In this document: one piece after another, positions 9,303 through 18,752 of the stretch
Numbering within the stretch: position 1 is the first letter of the stretch
How the letters are laid out: each line of letters begins with the position of its first letter
Assembly (NCBI RefSeq): GCF_001685415.1
Contig: NZ_CP014989.1
Location: 1,860,001-1,924,000, forward strand
DNA: 64,000 nucleotides
Reading direction: 5' to 3'
From: Serinicoccus hydrothermalis
Lineage (GTDB): Bacteria; Actinomycetota; Actinomycetes; Actinomycetales; Dermatophilaceae
Program-made: the position numbers and the translations under genes
The notes under the pieces: generated by a model
Seen by the model: the letters and a program-made list of their open reading frames with translations, nothing else
Told to the model about the DNA's origin: nothing
The model's database searches: none

Positions 9303-10511
9303 TCAGGTGTGCTCGCGCAGGTAGCGCCCGAAGTGCGGCACCGTGAAGGCGATCCGGCCCCGCTCGCCGGAGTAGATGAGGCCCTTCTTGAGCAGCGCGT
9401 CGCGCGCCGGCGACAGGGACTGCGGCTTGCGGCCCAGGTGCGTCGCGATGTCGGAGGTCGCGACCGACTCGATCTCGTCGACCTCCTCGCCCGTCTCCGC
9501 GCGCTCGGCGGCGAGGTCGGCCATGGCCCGGAGGTACTCCCGCTCCCCCGGCGTGGCCCGCTCGTAGCGGCTCCCGAAGAAGCCGACGGCGAGCTCGGCC
9601 TCCGCCTCGGGCCCGGCGACCCGCACGTCCTCGGGGCTGATCGGCGACTCCGGCGCGAGGTCCCAGACCTCCTTGCCGTAGGCCTGGAGGAAGTAGGGGT
9701 AGCCGCCGGTCGCGGCATACATCGCTTCCAGCGCGTCCGGCGACCAGGCGGCGTCCTCGTCCTCCGCCGGTAGCTGCAGCGCCCGCTCCGCCTGCTCCCG
9801 GGAGAGCCGGTCGATCCGGGTGTAGCGGAAGAGGCGCTCGGAGTAGGACTTGCTCGCCGAGAGCACCGCCGGCAGGTGCGGCAGCCCGGCGCCGACGACG
9901 ATGACCGGCAGCGCCGACTGGCTCAGCTCGTGGCAGGCCGCGCAGATCGCCGAGACGTCGTCGGGCTGCAGGTCCTGCATCTCGTCGATGAAGACCGCGA
10001 CCCCCTTGCCGACGTCGGCCGCGAGGCCGCCCACGTCGGAGAGGAGCTCGACCAGGTCGATCTCGATGTCGCCGGAGTCGGCCCGCCCCGTGACCGCCGC
10101 GACCTCGATGCCCGGGTTCCACCGGTCGCGCAGCTTGGCGCCGGGCTGGTCCTTCTGTGCGAAGGCCTTGATGACGCCGAGCACGTGGTCGACCTCGTCA
10201 CCCTGCGGGTGCCCCAGCTCGCGCACCGCGACGTGCAGCGCGGCGGCCATGGGTCGACGCATCCCTTGCTCGGGCCGCGCCTCGTACTTCCCCGTCCCCC
10301 AGCGGCTGCGCACCGCCGTGCCCCGCAGCGCGTTGAGCAGCACCGTCTTGCCGACCCCGCGCAGGCCGGTGAGCACCATCGAGCGCTCCGGCCGTCCGCG
10401 AGCGATGCGCTCCAGCACGACCCGGAAGCGCTCCAGCTGCTCGTCGCGGCCGGCGAGCTCGGGCGGGCGCTGGCCGGCGCCGGGGGCGTACGGGTTTCTG
10501 ATCGGATCCAC
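9303..10511 (-). CDS. AAA/ORC-type ATPase with C-terminal winged-helix region
   Basis: A 402-aa stand-alone STAND/ORC-like ATPase. Walker A is GLRGVGKTVLL near residue 50, a Walker B-like FIDEMQDL lies near 180, and a sensor segment VVGAGLPHLP follows. The C-terminal quarter looks like a winged helix (ATSDIATHLGRKPQSLSPARDALLKKGL) used for DNA or partner binding. Related proteins are often annotated simply as ATP-binding proteins. The GTG start at 10511 is supported by a TACGGT -10 box 6 nt upstream, compatible with leaderless translation. The neighbouring WXG100 gene ends in a strong terminator, so this gene is probably transcribed alone. The cellular role is unknown. Confidence 0.82.
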   Translation of the reverse strand: MDPIRNPYAPGAGQRPPELAGRDEQLERFRVVLERIARGRPERSMVLTGLRGVGKTVLLNALRGTAVRSRWGTGKYEARPEQGMRRPMAAALHVAVRELGHPQGDEVDHVLGVIKAFAQKDQPGAKLRDRWNPGIEVAAVTGRADSGDIEIDLVELLSDVGGLAADVGKGVAVFIDEMQDLQPDDVSAICAACHELSQSALPVIVVGAGLPHLPAVLSASKSYSERLFRYTRIDRLSREQAERALQLPAEDEDAAWSPDALEAMYAATGGYPYFLQAYGKEVWDLAPESPISPEDVRVAGPEAEAELAVGFFGSRYERATPGEREYLRAMADLAAERAETGEEVDEIESVATSDIATHLGRKPQSLSPARDALLKKGLIYSGERGRIAFTVPHFGRYLREHT

Positions 10512-10517
10512 GATGGC

Positions 10518-10523
10518 ACCGTA
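10518..10523 (-). promoter_or_regulatory. Candidate -10 box (TACGGT), leaderless GTG start
   Basis: On the minus strand TACGGT ends 6 nt before the GTG at 10511, matching the leaderless pattern seen at other genes here. Confidence 0.45.
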
Positions 10524-10599
10524 TGCGCTTCTCTAGCGGATCCGGCAGAGACACGCAGACGGGGGCATCGGGCAGGACCCCGCACCGACCCGGACACGA

Positions 10600-10638
10600 C
10601 GAGGGGCCGGGGAGCGCGATGCGCTCCCCGGCCCCTCG
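10600..10638 (-). terminator. Strong terminator after WXG100 gene
   Basis: Two perfect 18-nt arms (10600-10617 and 10621-10638) pair around a GAT loop, 11 nt beyond the stop codon of the WXG100 gene. This is the clearest terminator of the secretion block. Confidence 0.8.
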
Positions 10639-10649
10639 GTGCGGATGGC

Positions 10650-10925
10650 TCAGATGCGGTCCGACTCGCCGGTGGCGGCGGCCAGGTTGTTGTGCTGCAT
10701 CTTGATGTCTTCCTTGGCCTCGTTCATCGCCTCGACCAGCTTCGGCGTCAGCGTCGGCTTGAAGGTCTGCCAGGCGTCGCGGAACTTCTCCGCGTTGGTG
10801 CCGGTCCACACCGTGCTCTGGACCGACTTGTCGACGTCGCCGGAGACCTTCTCGATCTCCTGGGCGGACGTGTCGAGCGTCTTGTGCAGGTCTCGCAGGG
10901 TCGCGAGTTCACCACCAACGGCCAT
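10650..10925 (-). CDS. WXG100 family (ESAT-6-like) protein
   Basis: A 91-aa helical-hairpin protein with the hallmark W-x-G turn (VWTGTNAEKF, about residues 40-49) between two amphipathic helices. Length and composition are typical of WXG100 substrates of type VII secretion (T7SS): no signal peptide and no cysteines. GGGGAG precedes the ATG at 10925. It lies downstream of the giant FtsK/SpoIIIE ATPase gene, on the same strand, with a 172-nt gap that may carry its own promoter. It is probably exported by, or allosterically activates, that ATPase (known for the family, inferred here). It ends at a strong terminator. Confidence 0.92.
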   Translation of the reverse strand: MAVGGELATLRDLHKTLDTSAQEIEKVSGDVDKSVQSTVWTGTNAEKFRDAWQTFKPTLTPKLVEAMNEAKEDIKMQHNNLAAATGESDRI

Positions 10926-11097
10926 GATTTTTCTCCCCTTCGTCCGGGTTCGTGTGACTGGTCACGATCGCCCCCCATGATCACCCTCGGGTGTGCGATC
11001 TGACGTCACACTAGGCAGAGCGACGACGTGGTGTCCACCCTCAGGGCGTCCACTTCCAGCCAAACGGCCAGATCGGCACCTACCTGCCAGCGGCCGC
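10926..11097. other. Leader region of the WXG100 gene
   Basis: 172 nt between the FtsK-type gene and the WXG100 gene. It contains the perfect 8-bp palindrome TGACGTCA at 11001-11008 and an imperfect GTGAC/GTCAC pair near 10952-10963. Either may be an operator if the WXG100 gene is expressed separately from the ATPase. No coding frame is evident. Confidence 0.35.
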
Positions 11098-14000
11098 TCA
11101 CCCCTCCCAGATCACCTGGACCCGCTCGGGCTGACCGGCCACGAGCAGGTAGCCCCCGCCCGGGGGCAGCGACTGCCCGAAGGCGGAGCGGTTGAGGCGC
11201 GCCCCGAACAGGTCGGCGTCGGCGCTGGACTGCGGGTTGAGCAGGATGCCGTTGCCGGACTTCTTGAGCACCGCCGAGGGACCCCGGTAGTGGCTCTGCA
11301 TGTCGCCGGCCGTGCCGGCCCCGACGAGCATCTTGCCCGAGTCCCGCATCTTCTCCATGGCCGCGACCAGGGCCTCGGCCAGCCACCCGTCGGAGCCCAC
11401 GAGCTCGGTGTCGTCGACGAGGATCACCAGGGGCTCCTCCCCCTCGACGAGCGCGGTCAGCTGCTCGGTCACCTCGTCCTTGTCGCTGGTGAGGTCCCAA
11501 GGACCATGCACACCGGTGGCACCCTCGAGGTCCCGCAGCGGGCTCTTGCGCGGGGTGACGACCGCCACCTGCCAGCTGCGGCGCAGCGCCTCGGCGGCGA
11601 TCTGCCGCAGCACGCTGGAGCGGCCGCTGCGCCTCGGGCCGGTCACGAGCACCGCGGGGCCGTGGTCGACGGCGTCCAGGTGCCGCAGCCCCAGGGTGTC
11701 GCCGCCGACGGCCACCGCGAGCGAGGTCTCGGGGACGGTGATGCCCTGCGACTCCTCCTGGGTCCGCAGCTCGGCCGCCTGCTCGGCGGTGAACCGCACC
11801 GGCAGGACGTCGACGTGGAACGGTCGGCGCGAGCGCGGCAGCTCGGCATACCGCTGCGTCGCCGCCTTGCCGAGCTCCTGCAGCGCCCGCACCTGCGCCG
11901 TGCCGGCGGGGTCGTCCGCGAGCAGCGCGAACTGGACCTCGCGCAGCCCCTCGGCCCGGAAGCCGCGCCCCTCGACCATGGTCTCGGGGACCTTCTTGGT
12001 CTGCATGCCGATGTTGGAGAAGTCGCTCTTGTCGGTCATGCGCAGCATGATCTTGTCGTCCAGCAGGGTGCCCATGCGCCCCGAGACCAGGGTGCGGTCG
12101 CCGGTCACGACCATCCGCACCCCGACGGCGGCGCCCTCCTGCAGGATCTGCTGGAAGGCGGTGACGAGCTTGCCGCCGTCCAGGGCGTCGTAGGCCTGGA
12201 AGAAGCCCTCCCACCGGTCGAAGAGGATGAGGACGTAGGGCAGCCGCTCCCCCGGCGCGGCCCCGGCCCGCTGCTCGGCGACGTCGGCGAAGCCGGCCTG
12301 CGCGAGCTGCTGCTGCCGGTCGCTGATGAGCGCCCGCAGCCGGGTGACCAGGCGGTCCATGCGGTCGGTCTGGTCACGGGCGACGACCGCACCGACGTGC
12401 GGGAGCGCCATGAGCGGGAGCAGCGCGTTGTTGCCGCAGTCGACGCCGAAGATGTGGACGTCCTCCGGCGAGAGGTCACGCGCCACGGCGCCCGCGACGG
12501 CCCGCAGCGCGGTGGAGCGCCCGGTGCGCGCCGCGCCGACGATCGCCAGGTGGGCACCGGTGTCCAGGTCGTATGCCGCCACGTCGCGCCGCTGCTCGGC
12601 CGGGAGGTCCACCAGCCCCAGCGGCAGCCGGAGGCGGTCGACGTCCGGCGTCGCCGAGGGGAACTGCTCGAGCACCTGCTCCAGGGTGACGACGTCACCG
12701 AGGGCGGGCAGCCACGGGCTCGGCGGGGCACTGATCCCGGACTCGCTGCTGGCCTGCTGGCACGCCTCCACGAGCGCGGCCAGGTCGGTGGGGATGGTGA
12801 CGTCCTCCTCGGCCACCTCCGGGCGCGGCGGGGCCACGCCGAGCTCGGCGAAGGGCATACCCCGCAGCTCGATGTCGGCCGCCCTGCCCTCGGGGCGGGG
12901 CCGACCCCCCACCCGGGAGGACTGGAACGGGATGAGGCTGGAGTGCCCGAGCCGGGCGTAGCCACGCCCGGGGGTGGCCTTGGAGATCTGGGCCGCCTCC
13001 CGCGCCTCGATGACGTCCTGGCTGTCGTTGGTGTCGGTGACGCGCAGCGCGATCCGCAGGTTGGTGTTGGACTTGATCTCGGCGCTCACCACGCCGGCGG
13101 GCCGCTGCGTCGCGAGGATGAGGTGCACGCCCAGCGACCGCCCCCGGCGGGCGATGTCGACCAGCCCGGTGACGAAGTCCGGCAGCTCGGCCACGAGCGC
13201 CGCGAACTCGTCGATGACGATGAGCAGCCGCGGCATGGGCTCGTCCTCCGGCCCCTTGGTCGCGAGGTAGTCCTCGATGTCCTTGGCGTCGGCGCCGGCG
13301 AGCTGGTGCTCGCGGCGGCGCAGCTCGGCACCCAGCGACTCCAGGGCGCGCCCCGTGAGGTGACCGTCCAGGTCGGTGACCATGCCGACCGTGTGCGGCA
13401 ACCGGTTGCAGTCCTTGAAGGCGGCACCGCCCTTGTAGTCCACGAGGACGAAGGTCATCTCGTCCGGCCGGTTGTGCACCGCCAGGGAGGCGATGATCGT
13501 CTGCAGCAGCTCGGACTTGCCCGAGCCGGTGGTGCCCGCGACCAGCCCGTGCGGGCCGTCCTTGACCATGTCGATGGCGAAAGCGCCCTCGGTGCCCTCG
13601 CCGATGACCGCCTGCGTGGTGCGCCCGACCGAGACCCAGCGCTCCTGCACCGCCGGGCTCGTCGGGGGGTCCAGTCGCAGCACGTCGAGCAGCCGGCTGG
13701 AGGTCGGGATCGTCGCCGCGGCGTCCTCGGCGGAGACATCCCGCACCGGGGCGACGGCGCGCGCGACCCGCTCGGCCCAGGCCGCGCTGACCAGGTCGGG
13801 CCGGACCCCCTCGGTCACCCACTTCTCGCTCACCGTGACCCGCATGAGCGGCTCGTCCGCCTGCACCACGGCGTGGCACTCCTCGGGCAGCAGCCGCTCG
13901 TCCTCATCGAGGCAGAGGAAGGTGATGCCCACCGACGGGCCCCGCTGCAGCAGGGGGACCATGCCGGGGAGCAGCCGGAGCCGGCGGGAGCCGTCCAGGA

Positions 14001-15789
14001 CGACGAGCAGCGGGGGGAAGGTCACGCCCTTGCTGGCGAAGGAGCCCTGGTCGGTCATGTCGATGCGCCGCTCGAGCTCGGTGACGAGCTCGCCGATCCG
14101 CCGCGCCGTGGTCTGCTCGTCCACCCCCACCTGGGCCAGCTCCGGGTCGCCCTCGTCGGAGCGCAGGTGGGGCAGCCAGCGGGCCCAGTGCCAGTCGGCC
14201 TCGCCCTCGGACGAGGTGAGCAGCGTCATGTCCAGGTCGACCGGCGAGTGCAGCACCGCGAGCTGGGCGAGGACCCACCGGCCCACGTCCCGGCGCCGGG
14301 GCCCGGCCAGCCCCGTGACCCCGGCCTCCAGCAGGCTCACGGTCACCGGGACGTCCGGCGCGGTCCAGGCGAGGTCGCCCTCGTGCTCCTCGCGGGCGTT
14401 GGACTTCACCGTCACCGAGGACACCTGGTCGGCCGTGCCGAACCGGGCGAGCAGCCAGTCCGGGTCGCTGCGTCGCCGCTCCCAGAGCCGGCGTCGCGGA
14501 CCGATCGCCGTCATGAGGATCTCACCGGGGTCGGCGAAGTCCCGTCGACGGGCGGAGCGCTCGTCGGCCAGGCCCGCCAGCGCGCTCTGCTGGACCTTGC
14601 GCGTCCGCGTCGTGAACTCCGCGAAGTCGCTGCGGTAGCGCTTGCGCTCCTGGGTGCGGCCGGTGACCCAGTTGGACAGCGCCATGAGCGGGGTGAGGGC
14701 GATGAAGATGAGGGTGTAGAGCCGGCCGGTGATGAGGTACATCGCCAGTCCGGCGACGGCGGGCAGGAAGATGAAGGCCCACGGGATCTGCTGGCCGAGG
14801 GGCCGCTTCGGCTCGTGGGGCAGGGTGAACTCGGTCTGCCGCGGCGCCGGCAGGAGCCGCGGGGGGCGGTTGTAGTCCAGCGTGGAGCCCTGCGGGCTGA
14901 GCGAGAGCGAGGCGTCCGGCGCCGAGGGGATCGTCAGCTCGAGCAGGCACGGACCGACGACGAGGGCCTGACCGGGCTCCCACACCTGACCGGGCTCGAC
15001 CTCCTCGCGGTCCACGTGGAGCAGCGGGGTGGGGGCGTCCGAGCTGATCACCCGGGTGCCGGGCGGCAGCTCGCTGTAGGTGCTCTCGCCCGCCTCCCGC
15101 TGCTGGATCTCGGCGTCGGCGTCCAGCACGATCGGCCCGGGCAGCGGGCGACGGCGCCAGATCGGCTGCTGCAGCACGCCGGTCAGCTCCGGCTCCGGGT
15201 CGAGCTGCACCGAGCCGTCCGGCAGCACGCGCAGCGTGAGGCAGACCTCGGGCAGGCCGACGGGCGGCAGCGCGACGGAGGCGTGCGGCGAGGTCCCCAC
15301 GACGTGGTCCCCGGTGCTGAGCCGGGCCACCGTCCCCGCGCCCGGGCCCGAGGAGATGCGGACCTCGACGCTGCCCAGGGGCTCGGCCAGCAGGTCACCG
15401 ACCGGCTGTCCCACCCCGACGACGGAGCCGTGCCGGACGGGGCTGTCGGCCAGCGGCATACCCGGGTCCAGGCGCCGGTCACCGACGTAGAGCGGGGGTG
15501 CCTGCGCGGGATCCGCGGGCTCGACCTCGAGCTGCCCGGCCCCGGCCTCCCCCTCGGGCCGGACCACCCGCAGCTGGGGTGCGGCGGTCTCGCCCCCGCT
15601 GCCGGCGGCGGCCCCGACCGCGGCCAGCGGGGCGGTGCGCTGCTGCGCGGCGAGCCGACGGCCGAGGGCCACGGCCAGGTCGCCGACCGTGGCGTCGTCC
15701 TCGGTGTCGACGACCAGGTCGTGCGGGGTGGCGCTGCCGCCCGCCCGCGCGACCTCCCCGGCCGCGATCGCCGTGATCAGCAGCCGCAC
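11098..15789 (-). CDS. FHA-FtsK/SpoIIIE type VII secretion ATPase (EccC/EssC-like)
   Basis: A 1,563-aa membrane-anchored secretion ATPase. The N-terminal about 300 residues include FHA-like beta-rich regions (VARLSTGDHVVGTSPHASV near 105-125), closer to EssC than to mycobacterial EccC. Two membrane helices lie near 335-380. Three FtsK/SpoIIIE ATPase modules follow. The first has an intact Walker A (GTTGSGKSELL, about 748). The second (GAARTGRSTAL, about 1083) and third (GPRRSGRSSVL, about 1383) have Arg in place of the catalytic Lys, as is common for the regulatory modules of this family. The GTG start at 15789 lies 4 nt after the preceding stop, so translation is coupled. No EccB, EccD, EccE or mycosin gene is nearby. 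Confidence 0.92.
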   Translation of the reverse strand: MRLLITAIAAGEVARAGGSATPHDLVVDTEDDATVGDLAVALGRRLAAQQRTAPLAAVGAAAGSGGETAAPQLRVVRPEGEAGAGQLEVEPADPAQAPPLYVGDRRLDPGMPLADSPVRHGSVVGVGQPVGDLLAEPLGSVEVRISSGPGAGTVARLSTGDHVVGTSPHASVALPPVGLPEVCLTLRVLPDGSVQLDPEPELTGVLQQPIWRRRPLPGPIVLDADAEIQQREAGESTYSELPPGTRVISSDAPTPLLHVDREEVEPGQVWEPGQALVVGPCLLELTIPSAPDASLSLSPQGSTLDYNRPPRLLPAPRQTEFTLPHEPKRPLGQQIPWAFIFLPAVAGLAMYLITGRLYTLIFIALTPLMALSNWVTGRTQERKRYRSDFAEFTTRTRKVQQSALAGLADERSARRRDFADPGEILMTAIGPRRRLWERRRSDPDWLLARFGTADQVSSVTVKSNAREEHEGDLAWTAPDVPVTVSLLEAGVTGLAGPRRRDVGRWVLAQLAVLHSPVDLDMTLLTSSEGEADWHWARWLPHLRSDEGDPELAQVGVDEQTTARRIGELVTELERRIDMTDQGSFASKGVTFPPLLVVLDGSRRLRLLPGMVPLLQRGPSVGITFLCLDEDERLLPEECHAVVQADEPLMRVTVSEKWVTEGVRPDLVSAAWAERVARAVAPVRDVSAEDAAATIPTSSRLLDVLRLDPPTSPAVQERWVSVGRTTQAVIGEGTEGAFAIDMVKDGPHGLVAGTTGSGKSELLQTIIASLAVHNRPDEMTFVLVDYKGGAAFKDCNRLPHTVGMVTDLDGHLTGRALESLGAELRRREHQLAGADAKDIEDYLATKGPEDEPMPRLLIVIDEFAALVAELPDFVTGLVDIARRGRSLGVHLILATQRPAGVVSAEIKSNTNLRIALRVTDTNDSQDVIEAREAAQISKATPGRGYARLGHSSLIPFQSSRVGGRPRPEGRAADIELRGMPFAELGVAPPRPEVAEEDVTIPTDLAALVEACQQASSESGISAPPSPWLPALGDVVTLEQVLEQFPSATPDVDRLRLPLGLVDLPAEQRRDVAAYDLDTGAHLAIVGAARTGRSTALRAVAGAVARDLSPEDVHIFGVDCGNNALLPLMALPHVGAVVARDQTDRMDRLVTRLRALISDRQQQLAQAGFADVAEQRAGAAPGERLPYVLILFDRWEGFFQAYDALDGGKLVTAFQQILQEGAAVGVRMVVTGDRTLVSGRMGTLLDDKIMLRMTDKSDFSNIGMQTKKVPETMVEGRGFRAEGLREVQFALLADDPAGTAQVRALQELGKAATQRYAELPRSRRPFHVDVLPVRFTAEQAAELRTQEESQGITVPETSLAVAVGGDTLGLRHLDAVDHGPAVLVTGPRRSGRSSVLRQIAAEALRRSWQVAVVTPRKSPLRDLEGATGVHGPWDLTSDKDEVTEQLTALVEGEEPLVILVDDTELVGSDGWLAEALVAAMEKMRDSGKMLVGAGTAGDMQSHYRGPSAVLKKSGNGILLNPQSSADADLFGARLNRSAFGQSLPPGGGYLLVAGQPERVQVIWEG

Positions 15790-15793
15790 GTGC

Positions 15794-18721
15794 TCACCCC
15801 AGCTCGCGCAGGTCCGGGCTCAGGTGCGAAGCGAGGGCGGCCGTCTCCGGCTCCAGCGGCTCCTCGCCGAGGACCGTGCGCATCTCGCCGACGAGGCGGG
15901 CGGCCTGGTCCGGGTCCGAGCCGCCGAGCAGGCGCAGCAGGTCGCGCCACAGCGACTGGGCCCGCGGGACCAGGGTCAGGCCGTCGCGCAGCACCCGCTG
16001 GGCGGCCGCGGCGTCGCCGGCCGAGGCGAGCGCCCCGGCGCAGTGGCGGGCCACGGCGGTGACGACGACGCGGGCGTCCCGGGCGGCCTGGTGGAAGGCC
16101 AGCCAGCTGTAGCGCGTGCTCGGGGTCGCCGAGAAGGCCTCGCCGCGGGCCTGCGCGAGCACGCCGGCCAGCCGCTGCGGCTCCTGCCCGCGCCGTCCCG
16201 CGAGGGAGGCGAGCTCCAGCCAGTCGACGTGCACCTCGGGTCCGAGCCGCCAGCGGCCGCCGGCGTCCCGGTCGAGCAGCGGCTCGCCGTCGCTCCCGGT
16301 GCCCAGCCACTGCGTGGCCGAGGCCAGCGTCGCCTCGACGACGTCGTCCTCGACGCCGCGCGGCCACAGCGAGATCCGGAGCACCGCGTCGTGGACGCCC
16401 TCCGGGTGCAGGGCCACCAGGGTCACCAGCTCGGTGAGCAGCTCCTCGCGGGCCGGGTTGACCTCACCCGGCGCGTGGACGACGACCGGACCGAGCAGAC
16501 CCACATGCGCCAGCGCCTCCTGGCGCTCGGGCATGGACGTGGCGGCCTCGACGTGGGCCCGGCCCTCGCGGGGCAGGGTCGAGACGGCGTCGACCGGTCC
16601 GAGCGCGGCGGCCCGGGAGGCGGCCTGGGCGCCGTCCTCGGCGCTCTGCCGCACCCAGCCGGCCACCCGGTCGAGGTCGCCGTGGCGCAGCCGGCGCGCC
16701 GTGCCGTTCATGCCGAGCACCCCCAGGTCGAGCTGACCGGAGGCGTCGACGGCGAAGCGCCAGCGGGCGGCCACGGTCTGGCCCACGCACAGCACGGAGA
16801 CGCCGGTGCGGCCGGAGGAGAGCAGCTCGGTGAGCTGGTGGGCCTCCTGGGGGCCGGGCGTGCCGGACAGCACGACGAGGTGCGGCCGCAGGTCGCTGCC
16901 CGCGCCGGCCGAGCGACCGGCGAGGACGCCGTCGACCCCCAGCCCGCGCAGCAGGGAGCGGTGCGCGTCGGTGTCGCGACGGCCGAGCGCGATGGCCTCC
17001 TCGATGGAGCGCACCTGCTCGATCCGGCCCGGGGCGAGGTCGGCGAGCGCCGACGTCGCGCTGTCGGCGAAGCCGACGAGGGTGACCCGGGCACCGTCGG
17101 ACCAGGGGTGGGTCACGAGGTCGACCACCGTGGACAGCGCCACCTCGCGGGCCACCTCCGGATCGCCGCCGATGCTCACCAGACCGGGCGCGTACTCGAG
17201 GTCGACGAGCAGGTCGAAGCCGTGCGAGGACGCGACGTTGACCAGGGCCGGCCACGGCGCCGGGCCGTCGACGGGGTAGCCGTCGAGGTCCGCCGACCGC
17301 AGCACCCACACGCCGCCCTCCTCGGTCACCTGCCAGGGTGCCGGCGGGGCCGGGTGGTCCGCGCCCTGCCCGGCGAGGTGGACGATGACCTGGTCGTCGC
17401 CGACGTAGACGGCGGCGGCGTCCGGCAGCGCCAGACCCTGCTGCCGTCGGCCCGCGGCGAGCAGCCGCAGCCCGCGGTCGAGCAGGTCGGCCCGGCCACC
17501 GTTGGCGGCCAGCCGCAGCGCCTGCTCCGGCGCCGCCGGGTCGCCGTAGGGGCCACGCCGGCTCGACAGGGCCAGCGCGAGACCGGCCAGCACCATGCCG
17601 CCGCCCAGGGCCAGGTCGCCGAGGGGGACCCGCTCCGCCTCGGGGGCCTCGGTCACTCCCTCGGCAGCCGCGCCGGCGGCTCCGTCCACGCCCGAGGTCT
17701 GCAGGTCCGCGGCGCCCGCGACCGCCCCGGCGGCACCGGACCCGGCCGCCGACGCGGCCTCCCCGGCCGTGTCACCGGTGCGCTGCGCGACGTCGTCGAG
17801 CTGGGCCTGCGCCTGAGCGGCGCTGGCCGTCGGGGTCTGGGTCGCCGGCACGTGCGCCCGCACCGAGGTGATGTCCCGGCCGGACGCGTCCGCCGGCATG
17901 ACCAGCTGCCAGCCGGACTGGATGAGGTCGGCGTCCTGCAGCTTGCGGCCGTCCGGCTGCACCCGGTCCTTGTTGAGCTGGTAGATCTCCTTGTAGCGGA
18001 AGGGGTCGCCCATCGTCCGGTCGGCGATGTCCCAGAGGGTGTCGTGGTTGCGCCCCGCGGGCGGCTTCACCTCGTAGAACTTCGTCACCTTGACGCTCGC
18101 CCCCGCCTCGGCGTCGACCCGGTCCTGCTCGTCGGCGCCCGTGCCCGGGCTCTGGTCCCCGGTGCCCTCCGAGCCCAGCGCCAGGCCACCCTGCGAGCCC
18201 TGCTGCGCCGAGTCGCCGGCCGGCGCGGTGCTCACCACGGAGGCCACCGGCGCACCGGACTGCCCCGGGGCCTGGCCGGTCATGGTCGCGGTGCCCGCCA
18301 GGAGCAGCACCCCGGCGATCAGACGCCGCGCCACCAGCTGCGAGCCGCCACCGGCCGGCACCATGCCGGGGAGCCGGCCCGCGCGCACCGCGCGCCACTC
18401 GGCGAGGAGGCAGACCACGAAGTGCGCCCACACCAGCCAGACGAGGACGGCCACGATGTCGATGAGTGCCTGCGCCGTCACCGGGGCGGTCAGCCACTCC
18501 ATGGTCGGGGCCGAGGTCGGCAGCGGGTTGCCCACCCACAGGACCAGACCCACCGGCACGCCCACGACGAGGACGAGCAGGCCCAGCAGCGCCGCGACCC
18601 CCTTGCCGACCGAGCGCTCGGTGCGCTCGGGCCGGGGCAGGTGGTCGGCGGCGGTCCGTGGACGGAAACCGGACTGGCGCTGCGACGCTCCGCCCGGTCG
18701 CTTGGGTGTGGTCGTGCTCAT
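15794..18721 (-). CDS. LysM-domain multi-pass membrane protein with BTAD-like C-terminus
   Basis: A 975-aa protein. Two membrane helices near residues 39-62 and 80-110 and another near 128-145 precede an extracytoplasmic-looking region. A LysM-like module lies at about 220-285 (HDTLWDIADRTMGDP to GWQLVMPAD). A further helix follows near 390, then a large C-terminal part ending in TPR/BTAD-like helices (GDAAAAQRVLRDGLTLVP). Proteins with this LysM-TM-BTAD plan occur next to FtsK-type secretion ATPases and Tad genes in actinobacteria; no biochemical role is assigned. GGAGGGGAG precedes the ATG at 18721. It is translationally coupled to the ATPase and may form the envelope-spanning part of that machine (inference). 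Confidence 0.82.
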   Translation of the reverse strand: MSTTTPKRPGGASQRQSGFRPRTAADHLPRPERTERSVGKGVAALLGLLVLVVGVPVGLVLWVGNPLPTSAPTMEWLTAPVTAQALIDIVAVLVWLVWAHFVVCLLAEWRAVRAGRLPGMVPAGGGSQLVARRLIAGVLLLAGTATMTGQAPGQSGAPVASVVSTAPAGDSAQQGSQGGLALGSEGTGDQSPGTGADEQDRVDAEAGASVKVTKFYEVKPPAGRNHDTLWDIADRTMGDPFRYKEIYQLNKDRVQPDGRKLQDADLIQSGWQLVMPADASGRDITSVRAHVPATQTPTASAAQAQAQLDDVAQRTGDTAGEAASAAGSGAAGAVAGAADLQTSGVDGAAGAAAEGVTEAPEAERVPLGDLALGGGMVLAGLALALSSRRGPYGDPAAPEQALRLAANGGRADLLDRGLRLLAAGRRQQGLALPDAAAVYVGDDQVIVHLAGQGADHPAPPAPWQVTEEGGVWVLRSADLDGYPVDGPAPWPALVNVASSHGFDLLVDLEYAPGLVSIGGDPEVAREVALSTVVDLVTHPWSDGARVTLVGFADSATSALADLAPGRIEQVRSIEEAIALGRRDTDAHRSLLRGLGVDGVLAGRSAGAGSDLRPHLVVLSGTPGPQEAHQLTELLSSGRTGVSVLCVGQTVAARWRFAVDASGQLDLGVLGMNGTARRLRHGDLDRVAGWVRQSAEDGAQAASRAAALGPVDAVSTLPREGRAHVEAATSMPERQEALAHVGLLGPVVVHAPGEVNPAREELLTELVTLVALHPEGVHDAVLRISLWPRGVEDDVVEATLASATQWLGTGSDGEPLLDRDAGGRWRLGPEVHVDWLELASLAGRRGQEPQRLAGVLAQARGEAFSATPSTRYSWLAFHQAARDARVVVTAVARHCAGALASAGDAAAAQRVLRDGLTLVPRAQSLWRDLLRLLGGSDPDQAARLVGEMRTVLGEEPLEPETAALASHLSPDLRELG

Positions 18722-18752
18722 CGTGCTGCTCCCCTCCTGGTGGGGCCCTCGG

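Noticed and set aside
10993-16062. A 1,689-codon plus-strand open frame
   Set aside because: It is antisense to the FtsK-type ATPase gene, low in complexity and without any recognisable domain; long antisense frames are expected at this G+C.
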